64,000 nucleotides of DNA from Pseudorhodoferax soli (lineage in GTDB: Bacteria; Pseudomonadota; Gammaproteobacteria; Burkholderiales; Burkholderiaceae_C). The stretch spans positions 1-64,000 of the forward strand of contig NZ_QPJK01000015.1 in the NCBI RefSeq assembly GCF_003337555.1, given 5' to 3'. Every line of letters begins with the position of its first letter. Positions within the stretch are counted from its first letter, which is position 1. A program made the position numbers and the translations under genes. The notes below the pieces were generated by a model, which searched no databases, had not been told where the DNA came from, and worked only from the letters and a program-made list of their open reading frames with translations. Of the stretch, positions 7,938 to 16,487 are shown piece after piece.

Positions 7938-9420
7938 TGATGCGCAGCCAGGTGGTCTTGAGCTCGGTGTACTTGTCGAAGGCGTGCAGCGACTTGTCGC
8001 GGCCGTTGCCCGACTGCTTGTAGCCGCCGAACGGCACGGTGATGTCGTCTTCGTCGTACTGGTTCACGTGCACGGTGCCAGCGCGCAGCGCACGTGCGAC
8101 ACGGTGCGCGCGGTCGATGTGGCTGCTCCACACGCTGGCCTGCAGGCCGTACGCCGAATCGTTGGCCAGCGCGATGGCATGGGCCTCGTCGCGGAAACGG
8201 ATCACGCTGAGCACGGGACCGAAGATCTCTTCACGCGCGATGCGCATGTCGCTGCGCACCTGGTCGAACAGCGTGGGCTCGACGTAGTAGCCGCCACTGT
8301 CGGCACGCGCCTGGCGGCCACCGGCCACGCAGCGCGCGCCTTCCTCCCGACCCGATGCGATGTAGCCCATCACCGTGCGCAACTGGCCTTCGTCGACCAC
8401 GGCGCCCATCACGGTGGTCTCGTCCAGCGGATCGCCCGGTGCGTAGGCCGGCGCGTGCCGCGCCACACGCGCGACGAAGTCGTCGGCGATGGCTTCGTGC
8501 ACCAACAGGCGCGACGGTGCATTGCACGACTCGCCCTGGTTGAAGTACATGCTGGCGGCCGCGGTCTCGGCGGCGCGGTCGAGGTCGTCGAAATCGGGGA
8601 ACACGAGGAACGCTGACTTGCCGCCCAGTTCGTTGTAGACGCGCTTGAGGTTGGATTCGCCCGCGTAGGCCAGCATGCGCCGGCCGACGCGCGTGGAGCC
8701 GGTGAAGCCGATGGCGTCCACATCGGGGTGCAGCGCCAGCGCTTCGCCGGCCTCGTGGCCGAAGCCCGGCACCACGTTGAAGACGCCGGGCGGCAGCCCG
8801 GCTTCCAGCGCGATCTCGGCCATGCGCATGGCCGTGTAGGGCGACTTCTCCGAGGGCTTGAGCACCACGCAGTTGCCCGCTGCCAACGCCGGCCCCAGCT
8901 TCCACGCCGCCATGATCATCGGGTAGTTCCAGGGCACGATGGCCCCGACCACGCCCATGGGTTCGCGCGTGATCAGCGCCAGCGCCGAGGGGCCGGTGGG
9001 GGCGATCTCGTCGTAGACCTTGTCGATGGCCTCGGCGTACCAGGCGATGCAGCGCGCCGCTGCCGGCACGTCCACGCTGCGGCTGAAGCGGATGGGCTTG
9101 CCCATGTCCAGCGTCTCCAGCAGGGCCAGCTCGTCGGTGGCGGCCAGCAGGCCGTCGGCGAACTTCTGCAACACCTTCTTGCGCGCCGCCGGCGGCTGGC
9201 GCGACCAGCGGCCATCGTCGAACGCGGCGCGGGCACTTGCCACCGCGCGGTCGACATCGGCCGCCTGGGCCCGCGCCACGGCCCCGAGCAGGCGGCCATC
9301 CACGGGTGAACGCTTGTCGAAGGTCCTGCCGTCGGTGCTGTCGCGCCGCAGGCCGTCGATCAGGAGGCGGCCGTCGGGCCGCAGCTGGCCGGCCCGTTCC
9401 TGCCAGGAGGTGAGAGACAT
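7930..9420 (-). CDS. puuC: Aldehyde dehydrogenase, gamma-glutamyl-gamma-aminobutyraldehyde type
   Basis: A 496-residue NAD(P)-dependent aldehyde dehydrogenase with catalytic C299 (NQGESCNAP), general base E264 (NELGGKS) and the Rossmann GFTGSTRVG motif (238-246). The motif around the nucleophile and the N-terminus RLLIDGLRRDS match the PuuC/4-guanidinobutyraldehyde dehydrogenase group, which oxidises the aldehyde made by PuuB or by SpuC in putrescine breakdown. It is co-directional with the polyamine operon, follows the DUF3138 gene by 19 bp and overlaps the downstream GS-like gene. Substrate specificity is inferred from context. Confidence 0.87.
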   Translation of the reverse strand: MSLTSWQERAGQLRPDGRLLIDGLRRDSTDGRTFDKRSPVDGRLLGAVARAQAADVDRAVASARAAFDDGRWSRQPPAARKKVLQKFADGLLAATDELALLETLDMGKPIRFSRSVDVPAAARCIAWYAEAIDKVYDEIAPTGPSALALITREPMGVVGAIVPWNYPMIMAAWKLGPALAAGNCVVLKPSEKSPYTAMRMAEIALEAGLPPGVFNVVPGFGHEAGEALALHPDVDAIGFTGSTRVGRRMLAYAGESNLKRVYNELGGKSAFLVFPDFDDLDRAAETAAASMYFNQGESCNAPSRLLVHEAIADDFVARVARHAPAYAPGDPLDETTVMGAVVDEGQLRTVMGYIASGREEGARCVAGGRQARADSGGYYVEPTLFDQVRSDMRIAREEIFGPVLSVIRFRDEAHAIALANDSAYGLQASVWSSHIDRAHRVARALRAGTVHVNQYDEDDITVPFGGYKQSGNGRDKSLHAFDKYTELKTTWLRINA

Positions 9421-9439
9421 GGGGAGGCTCCGCGGCAGG

Positions 9440-10816
9440 TCAGAAGCTCACGACCACGGAGGTGCCGACCAGGTGGTTGGACTTCCTGTAGCCGCCGCTG
9501 CTGACGTCCAGGAACACCGGCAGGTTGGCGCGGTCCAGCCGGTATTCGGCCTTCAGCGTGGTGTTGGGGTTGAGCAGGTAGCTCACACCCATCGTGAGCG
9601 CGTAGCGGTTGGCGCCCTTGCTCGGGTCGCCGCCAGTGGGGTCGGGGCCGATGCCGTTGCGGTCGTCGAAGGCGGTGTAGCCCAGCAGGCCGCCGCCGTT
9701 CTTCTTGTTGTTGATGTAGTCGGCACGCACCGTGCCCTCCAGGCGCGGCGAGAACTTGTAGGCGGCCAGGCCCGACAGGCCCCACCAGCGGGCGTCGCGC
9801 AGGGCGCCGGAGTCCGGATCGGGCGTGATCGCGGCCTTGCGCTGCATGCCGACGCTGGCCTGGCCCTGCAGCGTCCAGTCGCCGCGGATGAAGTAGGCGT
9901 CGAACTCGAACAGGTGCACGGTCGAGTCGCGTTGCGTGACGGCGTTGCCGTCGGGGTCCAGCACCAGCTCCGTGAGGTTGGGCGCCTTGCCGTGCACGCC
10001 CGCAAAGCCGAAACCGGCGTACTCGCCCTTGGCGTAGTCGACGCGGTAGGCCAGCACGGGTGCCTTGTTGCCCGAGCCGCGCCGCGTCGCGTTCATGTTG
10101 GCCAGCATCGCCTTGTAGATCCACTTGCCGTCGGTGATTTCGAAGCCGGCACCGGTGTAGGCCGTCGGCAGCGTGAAGTCGAACAGCAGGTTGTGCGTGA
10201 TGAGCTTGTTCTGCGGCGCCGGCAGGTATTCGTAGCCGGACCAGTCCGGCACCTGGCCGGCGATGAAGCGGGTCGTCGGGCTGCCGAGCGGGATGGAGAC
10301 CGAGGCTTCGTGGATGATGGACGTGCCGTCGAAGGTGGAGCCGACGCCGCGGTTCGGCGCGAGCGTGAGGCGCCAGCGCGTGCCGCTGTCGGTCTCCTTC
10401 GTGAAGTCGATGACGGCTGCACCGAAGTAGGAGTTGTCGTAGTTGTAACCGTCGGCATCCACCCGGTTCAGGAACTGGAAGGTCGAGGTGTCCTGGCGCT
10501 TGTTGTAGATGTAGGTCGGGTCCATGTAGCCCTTGATCTGCAGGCCCTTGAGGCCCAATGCGTCCCGGGTGTCCTCCAGCGCCTCGGCCTTGAGCGCGAT
10601 GCGGTTGAACTCCTGCTGCTGGTCGGGCGTCATGCCTGCCGCCGGCGCCGCAGCGGCCTTGGCCTCGGTGTCCTGCAGGCGCTTCTCGAGCTGGTTGACC
10701 TTGTCGCGCAGCGCCCGCAGCTCGTTCAGCAGGTCGGCCGAGCTTTGCGCCGCGGCCGACAGCGGGAACGTGGCGGCCAATGCGGCGGCGATGGCGGTGT
10801 ACTTCCAGGTTGTCAT
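9440..10816 (-). CDS. DUF3138 family putative outer-membrane porin within the polyamine operon
   Basis: A 458-residue protein with signal peptide (TTWKYTAIAAALAATFPLSAAAQ) and a short coiled coil (about residues 27-50, LLNELRALRDKVNQLEKRL). The rest is rich in alternating aromatic/polar beta strands and ends in VGTSVVVSF, a terminal phenylalanine typical of outer-membrane barrels. Internal phrases such as DNSYFGAAVIDF and RWRLTLAPNRGVGS match the DUF3138 family. GGAGCAAGAAG upstream of the ATG at 10816 decides the start; an in-frame extension to 10879 is less likely. It lies between the transporter permease PotI and PuuC genes, so it may let polyamines cross the outer membrane (inference). 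Confidence 0.82.
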   Translation of the reverse strand: MTTWKYTAIAAALAATFPLSAAAQSSADLLNELRALRDKVNQLEKRLQDTEAKAAAAPAAGMTPDQQQEFNRIALKAEALEDTRDALGLKGLQIKGYMDPTYIYNKRQDTSTFQFLNRVDADGYNYDNSYFGAAVIDFTKETDSGTRWRLTLAPNRGVGSTFDGTSIIHEASVSIPLGSPTTRFIAGQVPDWSGYEYLPAPQNKLITHNLLFDFTLPTAYTGAGFEITDGKWIYKAMLANMNATRRGSGNKAPVLAYRVDYAKGEYAGFGFAGVHGKAPNLTELVLDPDGNAVTQRDSTVHLFEFDAYFIRGDWTLQGQASVGMQRKAAITPDPDSGALRDARWWGLSGLAAYKFSPRLEGTVRADYINNKKNGGGLLGYTAFDDRNGIGPDPTGGDPSKGANRYALTMGVSYLLNPNTTLKAEYRLDRANLPVFLDVSSGGYRKSNHLVGTSVVVSF

Positions 10817-10875
10817 CTTCTTGCTCCTCGGAGGGATGTGTTGTGGGACACAGGAATGGGATCGAAAGGCGCGCA

Positions 10876-11793
10876 TCACTCTTCACGTCGCGCGGCGGCC
10901 ATCGCGCGGGTGCGTTCCCGCTCGGCGCGGGCGATGAGGTAGCTGGCGACGATGACGCCGATGGAGACCAGCACGATGATCACGGTGGCCACGGCGTTGA
11001 CGGTGGGGTTCAGGCCCAGCCGCGCACGCGAGAAGATCACCAGCGGCATCGTGGTCGAGCCCGGGCCCGACAGGAAGGCCGACAGCACCACGTCGTCCAG
11101 CGAGATCGTGAAGGTGAGCAGCCAGGCGGACAGCATGGACTGCGTGATCATGGGCAAGGTGACCAGCCGGAACACCTGGGCCGGGCGCGCGCCGAGGTCC
11201 ATGGCGGCTTCCTCGAGCTGCGGGTTGAGCTCCTGCAGCCGGGCCTGGATGACCACGGTGGCGTAAGCCATACCCAGCAGCACGTGGCCCAGCCAGATCG
11301 TGAAGGCGCCGCGCTCGGGAAAGCCCGTCAGGCGCTGCAGCGAGACCAGCATCAGCAGCAGCGACAGACCGACGATGACCTCCGGCATCACCAGCGGCGC
11401 GTTGACCATGCCCGAGAACAGCGTGCGGCCGCGGAAGCGCCGGTACTTGGTGAGCGTGAACGCGCCCAGCGTCCCGAGCACGACCGAGCCGCAGGCCGTG
11501 AAGAACGCGATCTTCATCGACAGCCACAGGCCGGCGATGATCTCGCGGTCCCGCGCCAGCGCGGCATACCACTTGAAGGTGAAGCCCTCCCACACGCCCG
11601 GCACGGGCGAGTCGTTGAAGGAAAACACGACCAGCGCGACGATGGGCAGGAACAGGAAGGCGTAGCCGAGGAACAGCCAGATGCGCGCGGTGGCAAGGGC
11701 GGCGCGGGGGCCGAAGAGTGCGCGACGTCCTGAAAAGCCGCTGGCCGCATGGTCAGCGGTGCCAGCGCCTGCCGGCGGGCGGGCGGTGTTCAT
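10876..11793 (-). CDS. potI: Polyamine ABC transporter permease, PotI/SpuH-like
   Basis: A 305-residue permease with six predicted helices and the EAA-loop sequence EAAMDLGARPAQVFRLVTLP facing the ATPase, which is typical of spermidine/putrescine importers. The N-terminal 35 residues before TM1 are low-complexity and somewhat longer than usual. The ATG at 11793 overlaps the PotH stop (ATGA), which supports this start. It pairs with PotH to form the inner-membrane channel, fuelled by PotG and fed by the PotF-like receptor. The DUF3138 gene follows 59 bp later. Confidence 0.9.
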   Translation of the reverse strand: MNTARPPAGAGTADHAASGFSGRRALFGPRAALATARIWLFLGYAFLFLPIVALVVFSFNDSPVPGVWEGFTFKWYAALARDREIIAGLWLSMKIAFFTACGSVVLGTLGAFTLTKYRRFRGRTLFSGMVNAPLVMPEVIVGLSLLLMLVSLQRLTGFPERGAFTIWLGHVLLGMAYATVVIQARLQELNPQLEEAAMDLGARPAQVFRLVTLPMITQSMLSAWLLTFTISLDDVVLSAFLSGPGSTTMPLVIFSRARLGLNPTVNAVATVIIVLVSIGVIVASYLIARAERERTRAMAAARREE

Positions 11794-12728
11794 CGTACAG
11801 CCTCCTGGGCTTGTGCCTGGTAGCGGTTGAACAGCGCCAGCGGGATCAGGATCAGCAACACCACGACCACCGCCACGCTGGAGGCCATGGGCCAGTCGTT
11901 GTTGCTGAAGAACTCGTCCCACAGCACGCGGCCGATCATCAGGGTCTGCGGTCCGCCCAGCAGCTCGGGGATCACGAACTCGCCCACGCAGGGAATGAAC
12001 ACCAGCATGCTGCCGGCGATGATCCCGGCCTTGGACAGCGGCACCGTCACCTTCCAGAAGGCGACCCAGGGCGACGCCCCCAGGTCGCTGGCGGCCTCCA
12101 GCAGGCGCAGGTCCATCTTGGCCAGGTTGCCGTACAGCGGCAGGACCATGAAGGGCAGGTAGGTGTAGACCATGCCCAGGACCAGCGAGAACGGGGTGTT
12201 GAGCAGCTTGCCCGGCGTGGCGATCATGCCGCCGGCCGCCAGCACCTGGTCGATGCCCAGTGCCACCAGCACCTCGGCCACCCAGCCATGGTCGCTGAGC
12301 AGGCCCTTCCAGGCGTAGACGCGCAGCAGGAACGAGGTCCAGAACGGCAGCATCACGAGCATCAGCAGCAGCGGCTGGGCCGCCGGGCGGGCGCGCGCCA
12401 TGAAGTAGGCGAACGGGTAGCCGATCGCGAGGCACAGCACCGTGGTGATGCCCGCGTACTTGAGGCTCGCCACGTAGGCACGGAAGTACAGATCGTCCTG
12501 CGTGAGGAAGACGTAGTTGCTGAACTTCAGGCTCAGCTGCAGCACGCCCTCCTGCAGCGTCAGCAGGTCCTTGAAGGTCACAGTCTCCATCTCGGAGACA
12601 CTGATCTTGGCGACGATCAGGAAGGGCAGCAGGAAGAACACCAGCAGCCACAGGTAGGGAATGCCGATGACGGCCGTGCGGCCGCTCCACCATCCCCTGC
12701 GGCGCGCGGTAGCGGGAGTCGTGCTCAT
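11790..12728 (-). CDS. potH: Polyamine ABC transporter permease, PotH/SpuG-like
   Basis: A 312-residue inner-membrane permease, six helices, with the EAA-type motif LLEAASDLGASPWVAFWKVT in the last cytoplasmic loop. The N-terminal RTAVIGIPYLWLLVFFLLPF first helix matches the PotH group. It overlaps PotI by 4 bp and starts 10 bp after PotG. It is the first permease of the four-gene importer. Substrate is assigned from the surrounding polyamine catabolic genes. Confidence 0.9.
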   Translation of the reverse strand: MSTTPATARRRGWWSGRTAVIGIPYLWLLVFFLLPFLIVAKISVSEMETVTFKDLLTLQEGVLQLSLKFSNYVFLTQDDLYFRAYVASLKYAGITTVLCLAIGYPFAYFMARARPAAQPLLLMLVMLPFWTSFLLRVYAWKGLLSDHGWVAEVLVALGIDQVLAAGGMIATPGKLLNTPFSLVLGMVYTYLPFMVLPLYGNLAKMDLRLLEAASDLGASPWVAFWKVTVPLSKAGIIAGSMLVFIPCVGEFVIPELLGGPQTLMIGRVLWDEFFSNNDWPMASSVAVVVVLLILIPLALFNRYQAQAQEAVR

Positions 12729-12738
12729 CGCGTTCTCC

Positions 12739-13836
12739 TCACTGGGTCAGGACGACCTGGGCCGAATCGGACCAGTGCGCCCAGGCCAGGTCGTCCCAGG
12801 TCAACACGTCTTCCGGATGGCGTTCGGCGTTGATCTGGCTGACCTTGATGACCTGGCCGCTGCCCAGCTGCAGGTGGTAGACGGTGTAGCTGCCGAAGTA
12901 GGACAGTTCGCGGACCTTGCCCTGCACCTTGTTGTGCTGGCCGGTGGGCTCCTGGCGCGACAGGCGGATCTTCTCGGGCCGCAGCGCCACGCTCACCTCC
13001 ATGCCCTGGTGGCCGGTGATGCCATGGCCCACGTAGTGCGTCATGTCCTGGCAGCGGATCACCACATGGTCGGGGTGGTCCTCGTCCAGCGTGCCGGCGA
13101 TCAGGTTGACATTGCCGATGAAGTCGGCGACGAAGCGCGTGGACGGCGTCTCGTAGATCTCGCCCGGCGCGCCGACCTGCAGCAGCCGCCCCTCGCTCAT
13201 GATGGCGATGCGCGAGGCCATGGTCATGGCCTCCTCCTGGTCGTGGGTGACCATCACGCAGGTCACGCCGACCTCCTCGATGATGTTGACCAGTTCCAGC
13301 TGCGTCTCTTCGCGCAGCTTCTTGTCGAGCGCGCCGAGCGGCTCATCCAGCAGCAGCAGGTTGGGCCGCTTGGCCAGGCTGCGCGCCAGCGCCACGCGCT
13401 GTTGCTGGCCGCCGGACATCTGGTGCGGCTTGCGCTTGGCGAACTTGCTGAGCTGCACCAGCTTGAGCATCTCTTCCACGCGCTGCGCCACCGAGTCGCT
13501 CGACATGCCGTCGCGGCGCAGGCCGAAGGCGATGTTGTCCCAGACGCTGAGGTGGGGAAACAGCGCGTACGACTGGAACATCATGTTGATGGGCCGCTCG
13601 TACGGCGGCAGGTTGCTGAGGTCCTTGCCGTCCAGAACGATGCTGCCGGAAGTCGGCAGGTCGAACCCGCCCAGCATGCGCAGCAGCGTGGTCTTGCCGC
13701 AGCCGGACGAGCCCAGCAGCGCGAATATCTCGCCCTTCTGGATGTCCAGGCTGACGTGGTTGACGGCCTTCACGCCGCCGAAATCCTTCACCACGTCGCG
13801 GATTTGCAGGTACGCGTGCCCCTGGCTCTTCACCAT
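12739..13836 (-). CDS. potG: Polyamine ABC transporter ATP-binding protein, PotG/SpuF-like
   Basis: A 365-residue importer ATPase: Walker A GSSGCGKTT (42-50), signature SGGQQQR (141-147), Walker B LLLDEP (161-166), a switch histidine in VMVTHDQEEAM and a C-terminal TOBE domain (about residues 280-360) with VALRPEKIRLS. These are hallmarks of the PotA/PotG class. It is located between the receptor and permease genes in the same order as the Pseudomonas spuEFGH cluster. It energises uptake of putrescine or a related amine. Confidence 0.92.
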   Translation of the reverse strand: MVKSQGHAYLQIRDVVKDFGGVKAVNHVSLDIQKGEIFALLGSSGCGKTTLLRMLGGFDLPTSGSIVLDGKDLSNLPPYERPINMMFQSYALFPHLSVWDNIAFGLRRDGMSSDSVAQRVEEMLKLVQLSKFAKRKPHQMSGGQQQRVALARSLAKRPNLLLLDEPLGALDKKLREETQLELVNIIEEVGVTCVMVTHDQEEAMTMASRIAIMSEGRLLQVGAPGEIYETPSTRFVADFIGNVNLIAGTLDEDHPDHVVIRCQDMTHYVGHGITGHQGMEVSVALRPEKIRLSRQEPTGQHNKVQGKVRELSYFGSYTVYHLQLGSGQVIKVSQINAERHPEDVLTWDDLAWAHWSDSAQVVLTQ

Positions 13837-13872
13837 ATTCCCCTCCCCCTCGCGGTTGGCAGGACCTTCAGG

Positions 13873-15009
13873 TCACATGCCGGTCTTGAACGATGTGAAC
13901 AGGCGCGTGACCGTGCGGCGCAGGTCGTTGCTCAGGGCGTCGGGCGCCACCATCTTCTTCATGTCCTCGTCGGTCGGGAAGATGGTCGGGTTGTTGACCA
14001 CTTCGGGCTTGATGAACTTGCGCGATTCCTTGTTCGGGTTCGCGTAGAACACCTTGTTGGACAGCCCAGCGTGCACCTCGGGGCGCAGGATGTAGTTGAT
14101 GAACTTCAGCGCGTTGTCGGGATGCGGCGCATCGGCCGGGATCACCATGACGTCGAAGAACAGCACACCGCCGGTCTTGGGGATCAGCGCCTCGATCTTC
14201 TGGCCGGTCTTGCCATCCAGTGCGCGCTGGCGTGCGATGTTGATGTCGCCCGACCAGCCCAGCGCCAGGCAGATCGAGCCGTTGGCCATGTCGTTGATGT
14301 AGCCCGAGGAACTGAACAGCGTGACATACGGGCGGACCGTCTTGAGCAGAGGGCCGACGGCGCTGTAATCGGCCTGGTTGCGGCTGTACGCGGGCTTGCC
14401 CAGGTAGTGCAGGGCGGCCGGCACGATCTCGGTGGCCGAGTCCAGGAAGCTCACGCCGCAGGACTTCAGCTTGGAGATGTACTCGGGCTTGAACACGAGG
14501 TCCCAGACGTTGTCGGGCATGGGTGTGCTGCCCAGTGCGGCCTTGACCTTGTCGACGTTGATGCCCACGGTGGTGTAGCCCCACAGCCAGTTCACCTGGT
14601 ACTGGTTGCCCGGATCGAGCTTGGCCAGTTGCTCCTGCAGCACCGGGTCGAGGTTCTTGAGGTTGGGCAGCTTGGACTTGTCGAGTTTCTGCAGCAGGCC
14701 GCCATCGGCCTGCAGCTTGGCCCAGTACGAGGACGGCACCACGATGTCGTAGCCGGTCTTGCCCGCCACCAGCTTGGCATGGACGATCTCGTTGTTGTCG
14801 AAATTGTCGTAACGCACCTTGATGCCGGTCTCCTTCTCGAAGTTGGCAATGGTGTCTTCAGCGATGTAGTCGGACCAGTTGTAGATGTTGAGCACCTTTT
14901 CCTCCTGCGCAAGCGCGGCCTGGGGGGCCAGCGCTGCGCAGGCCAGGGCAAGCCCGGCAAAGGCACCGGCTAGGCGGTGCGGGCGGCGACGGAACGACAT
15001 CAGCTTCAT
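13873..15009 (-). CDS. potF: Putrescine-type periplasmic binding protein, PotF/SpuD-like
   Basis: A 378-residue receptor with a long signal peptide (cleavage expected near ALA34-Q35), followed by KVLNIYNWSDYIAEDT, the classic start of mature PotF/SpuD/SpuE. The conserved NWLWGYTTVGIN, YVTLFSSSGYINDMANG and ALGWSGDINIA segments surround the ligand pocket. The ATG at 15009 is preceded by GGAGG at a good distance (about 15013-15020). It lies 37 bp upstream of potG. It delivers putrescine or spermidine to PotHI; which of the two cannot be told without pocket modelling. Confidence 0.92.
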   Translation of the reverse strand: MKLMSFRRRPHRLAGAFAGLALACAALAPQAALAQEEKVLNIYNWSDYIAEDTIANFEKETGIKVRYDNFDNNEIVHAKLVAGKTGYDIVVPSSYWAKLQADGGLLQKLDKSKLPNLKNLDPVLQEQLAKLDPGNQYQVNWLWGYTTVGINVDKVKAALGSTPMPDNVWDLVFKPEYISKLKSCGVSFLDSATEIVPAALHYLGKPAYSRNQADYSAVGPLLKTVRPYVTLFSSSGYINDMANGSICLALGWSGDINIARQRALDGKTGQKIEALIPKTGGVLFFDVMVIPADAPHPDNALKFINYILRPEVHAGLSNKVFYANPNKESRKFIKPEVVNNPTIFPTDEDMKKMVAPDALSNDLRRTVTRLFTSFKTGM

Positions 15010-15056
15010 GTTGAAACCTCCGGAGGGGGAGCAAGCGACAAGGGGAAAGGAGAAGT

Positions 15057-16445
15057 TCAAAGCCAGCCGTTGCGCTGCGCGTCGGCCAGGGTCAGGTCCA
15101 GCGCGCGGCGGATCAGCGCCATCATTTCGTCGAGCTGGGCCCGGGTCATCACCAGCGGGGGCGCGATGATCATGCGGTCACCGACGGCGCGCATGACCAG
15201 GCCGTTGCCGAAACAATGGCCGCGGCAGACCATGCCGAGTTCGAGCGCCTCGGGGAAGGGCTCGCCGCTGTCCTTGTCCTTGACGAGCAGCACGGCGCCC
15301 ATCAAGCCGCAGGTCTGCACCTCGCCCACCAGCGGGTGGTCCTTGAGCGCTTCGAAACGTTCGGCCAGGTAGGGGCCGGTGTCGTCGCGCACGCGTTCGA
15401 CCAGGCGCTCGCGCTGGATCAGCCGGATGTTGGCCAGGGCCACGGCGCAGGCCACCGGATGGCCGGAATAGGTGTAGCCGTGGTTGAACTCGCCGCCGCG
15501 CTCGATCAGCACGTTGGCCACGCGGTCGCCCACCATCACGCCACCCAGCGGGATGTAGCCGGAGGTGACCCCCTTGGCGAAGGTCATGAGGTCGGGCCGC
15601 GTGCCGAAGCGCTCGCAGCCGAACCACTGGCCGGTGCGGCCGAAGCCGCAGATGACCTCGTCGGACACCAGCAGGACGCCGTACTTGTCGCAGATGCGCT
15701 GGATCTCGGGCCAGTAGGTTTCCGGCGGCACGATCACGCCACCGGCACCTTGCACGGGCTCGCCGATGAAGGCCGCGACCTTGTCGGCACCGACCTCGAG
15801 GATCTTGGCCTCGAGCCAGCCTGCTGCCACGCGGCCGAATTCGTCGCGCGACATGCTGCGGCCGAGCGCGTGCCAGTAGGGCTGCTCCATGTGGACGATG
15901 CCCGGAATCGGCAGGCCGCCCTGGGCGTGCATGCCACCCATGCCGCCCAGCGAAGCGCCGGCCATGGTGGAGCCGTGGTAGGCGTTCTTGCGGCTGATGA
16001 TCACGTCGCGCTGGGGCTGGCCCAGCAGGTCCCAGTAGCGGCGCACCATGCGCACCACGGTGTCGTTGCCCTCGGAGCCCGAGCCCGAGAAGAACACGTG
16101 CTTGAACTGCGGCGGCGTCACCTCGGCCAGCAGCTCGGCCAGCTCGATGGCGGGCGGCGTGGCGGTCTGGAAGAAGGCGTTGTAGAAGGGCAGTTCCTGC
16201 AGCTGGCGCGTGGCGGCGTCGACAAGCTCATGACGGCCATAGCCGACGTTGACGCACCACAGGCCCGACATGGCGTCGAGGATCTTGTGGCGCTCGCTGT
16301 CGTGCAGGTAGATGCCATCGGCCCTGGTGATGATGCGCGAGCCCTTGCGCGCCAGGCTCTGGAAGTCGGTGAACGGATGCAGGAAGTGGGCGGCATCGGC
16401 GCGTTGCCATTCCTCGGTGCTGCGGGTGCGGGTGGTCGTGTTCAT
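15057..16445 (-). CDS. spuC: Polyamine:pyruvate aminotransferase, SpuC-like (class III)
   Basis: A 462-residue class III PLP aminotransferase. PLP-binding K291 lies in TFAKGVTSGY, D262 in SDEVICGFGRTG and the phosphate loop is SGSGSEGNDT (120-129). The N-terminal HPFTDFQ motif and GLWCVNVGYGR are typical of putrescine/omega-amino acid:pyruvate transaminases. It would convert putrescine to 4-aminobutanal using pyruvate, a route parallel to glutamylation. It stands between the GS-like gene (16488) and the receptor gene, the same order as spuB-spuC-spuD in Pseudomonas. Confidence 0.9.
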   Translation of the reverse strand: MNTTTRTRSTEEWQRADAAHFLHPFTDFQSLARKGSRIITRADGIYLHDSERHKILDAMSGLWCVNVGYGRHELVDAATRQLQELPFYNAFFQTATPPAIELAELLAEVTPPQFKHVFFSGSGSEGNDTVVRMVRRYWDLLGQPQRDVIISRKNAYHGSTMAGASLGGMGGMHAQGGLPIPGIVHMEQPYWHALGRSMSRDEFGRVAAGWLEAKILEVGADKVAAFIGEPVQGAGGVIVPPETYWPEIQRICDKYGVLLVSDEVICGFGRTGQWFGCERFGTRPDLMTFAKGVTSGYIPLGGVMVGDRVANVLIERGGEFNHGYTYSGHPVACAVALANIRLIQRERLVERVRDDTGPYLAERFEALKDHPLVGEVQTCGLMGAVLLVKDKDSGEPFPEALELGMVCRGHCFGNGLVMRAVGDRMIIAPPLVMTRAQLDEMMALIRRALDLTLADAQRNGWL

Positions 16446-16487
16446 GGAAGTCGATGGAGTGCGTTGGATGGAGTGCGTGCAGACAGC

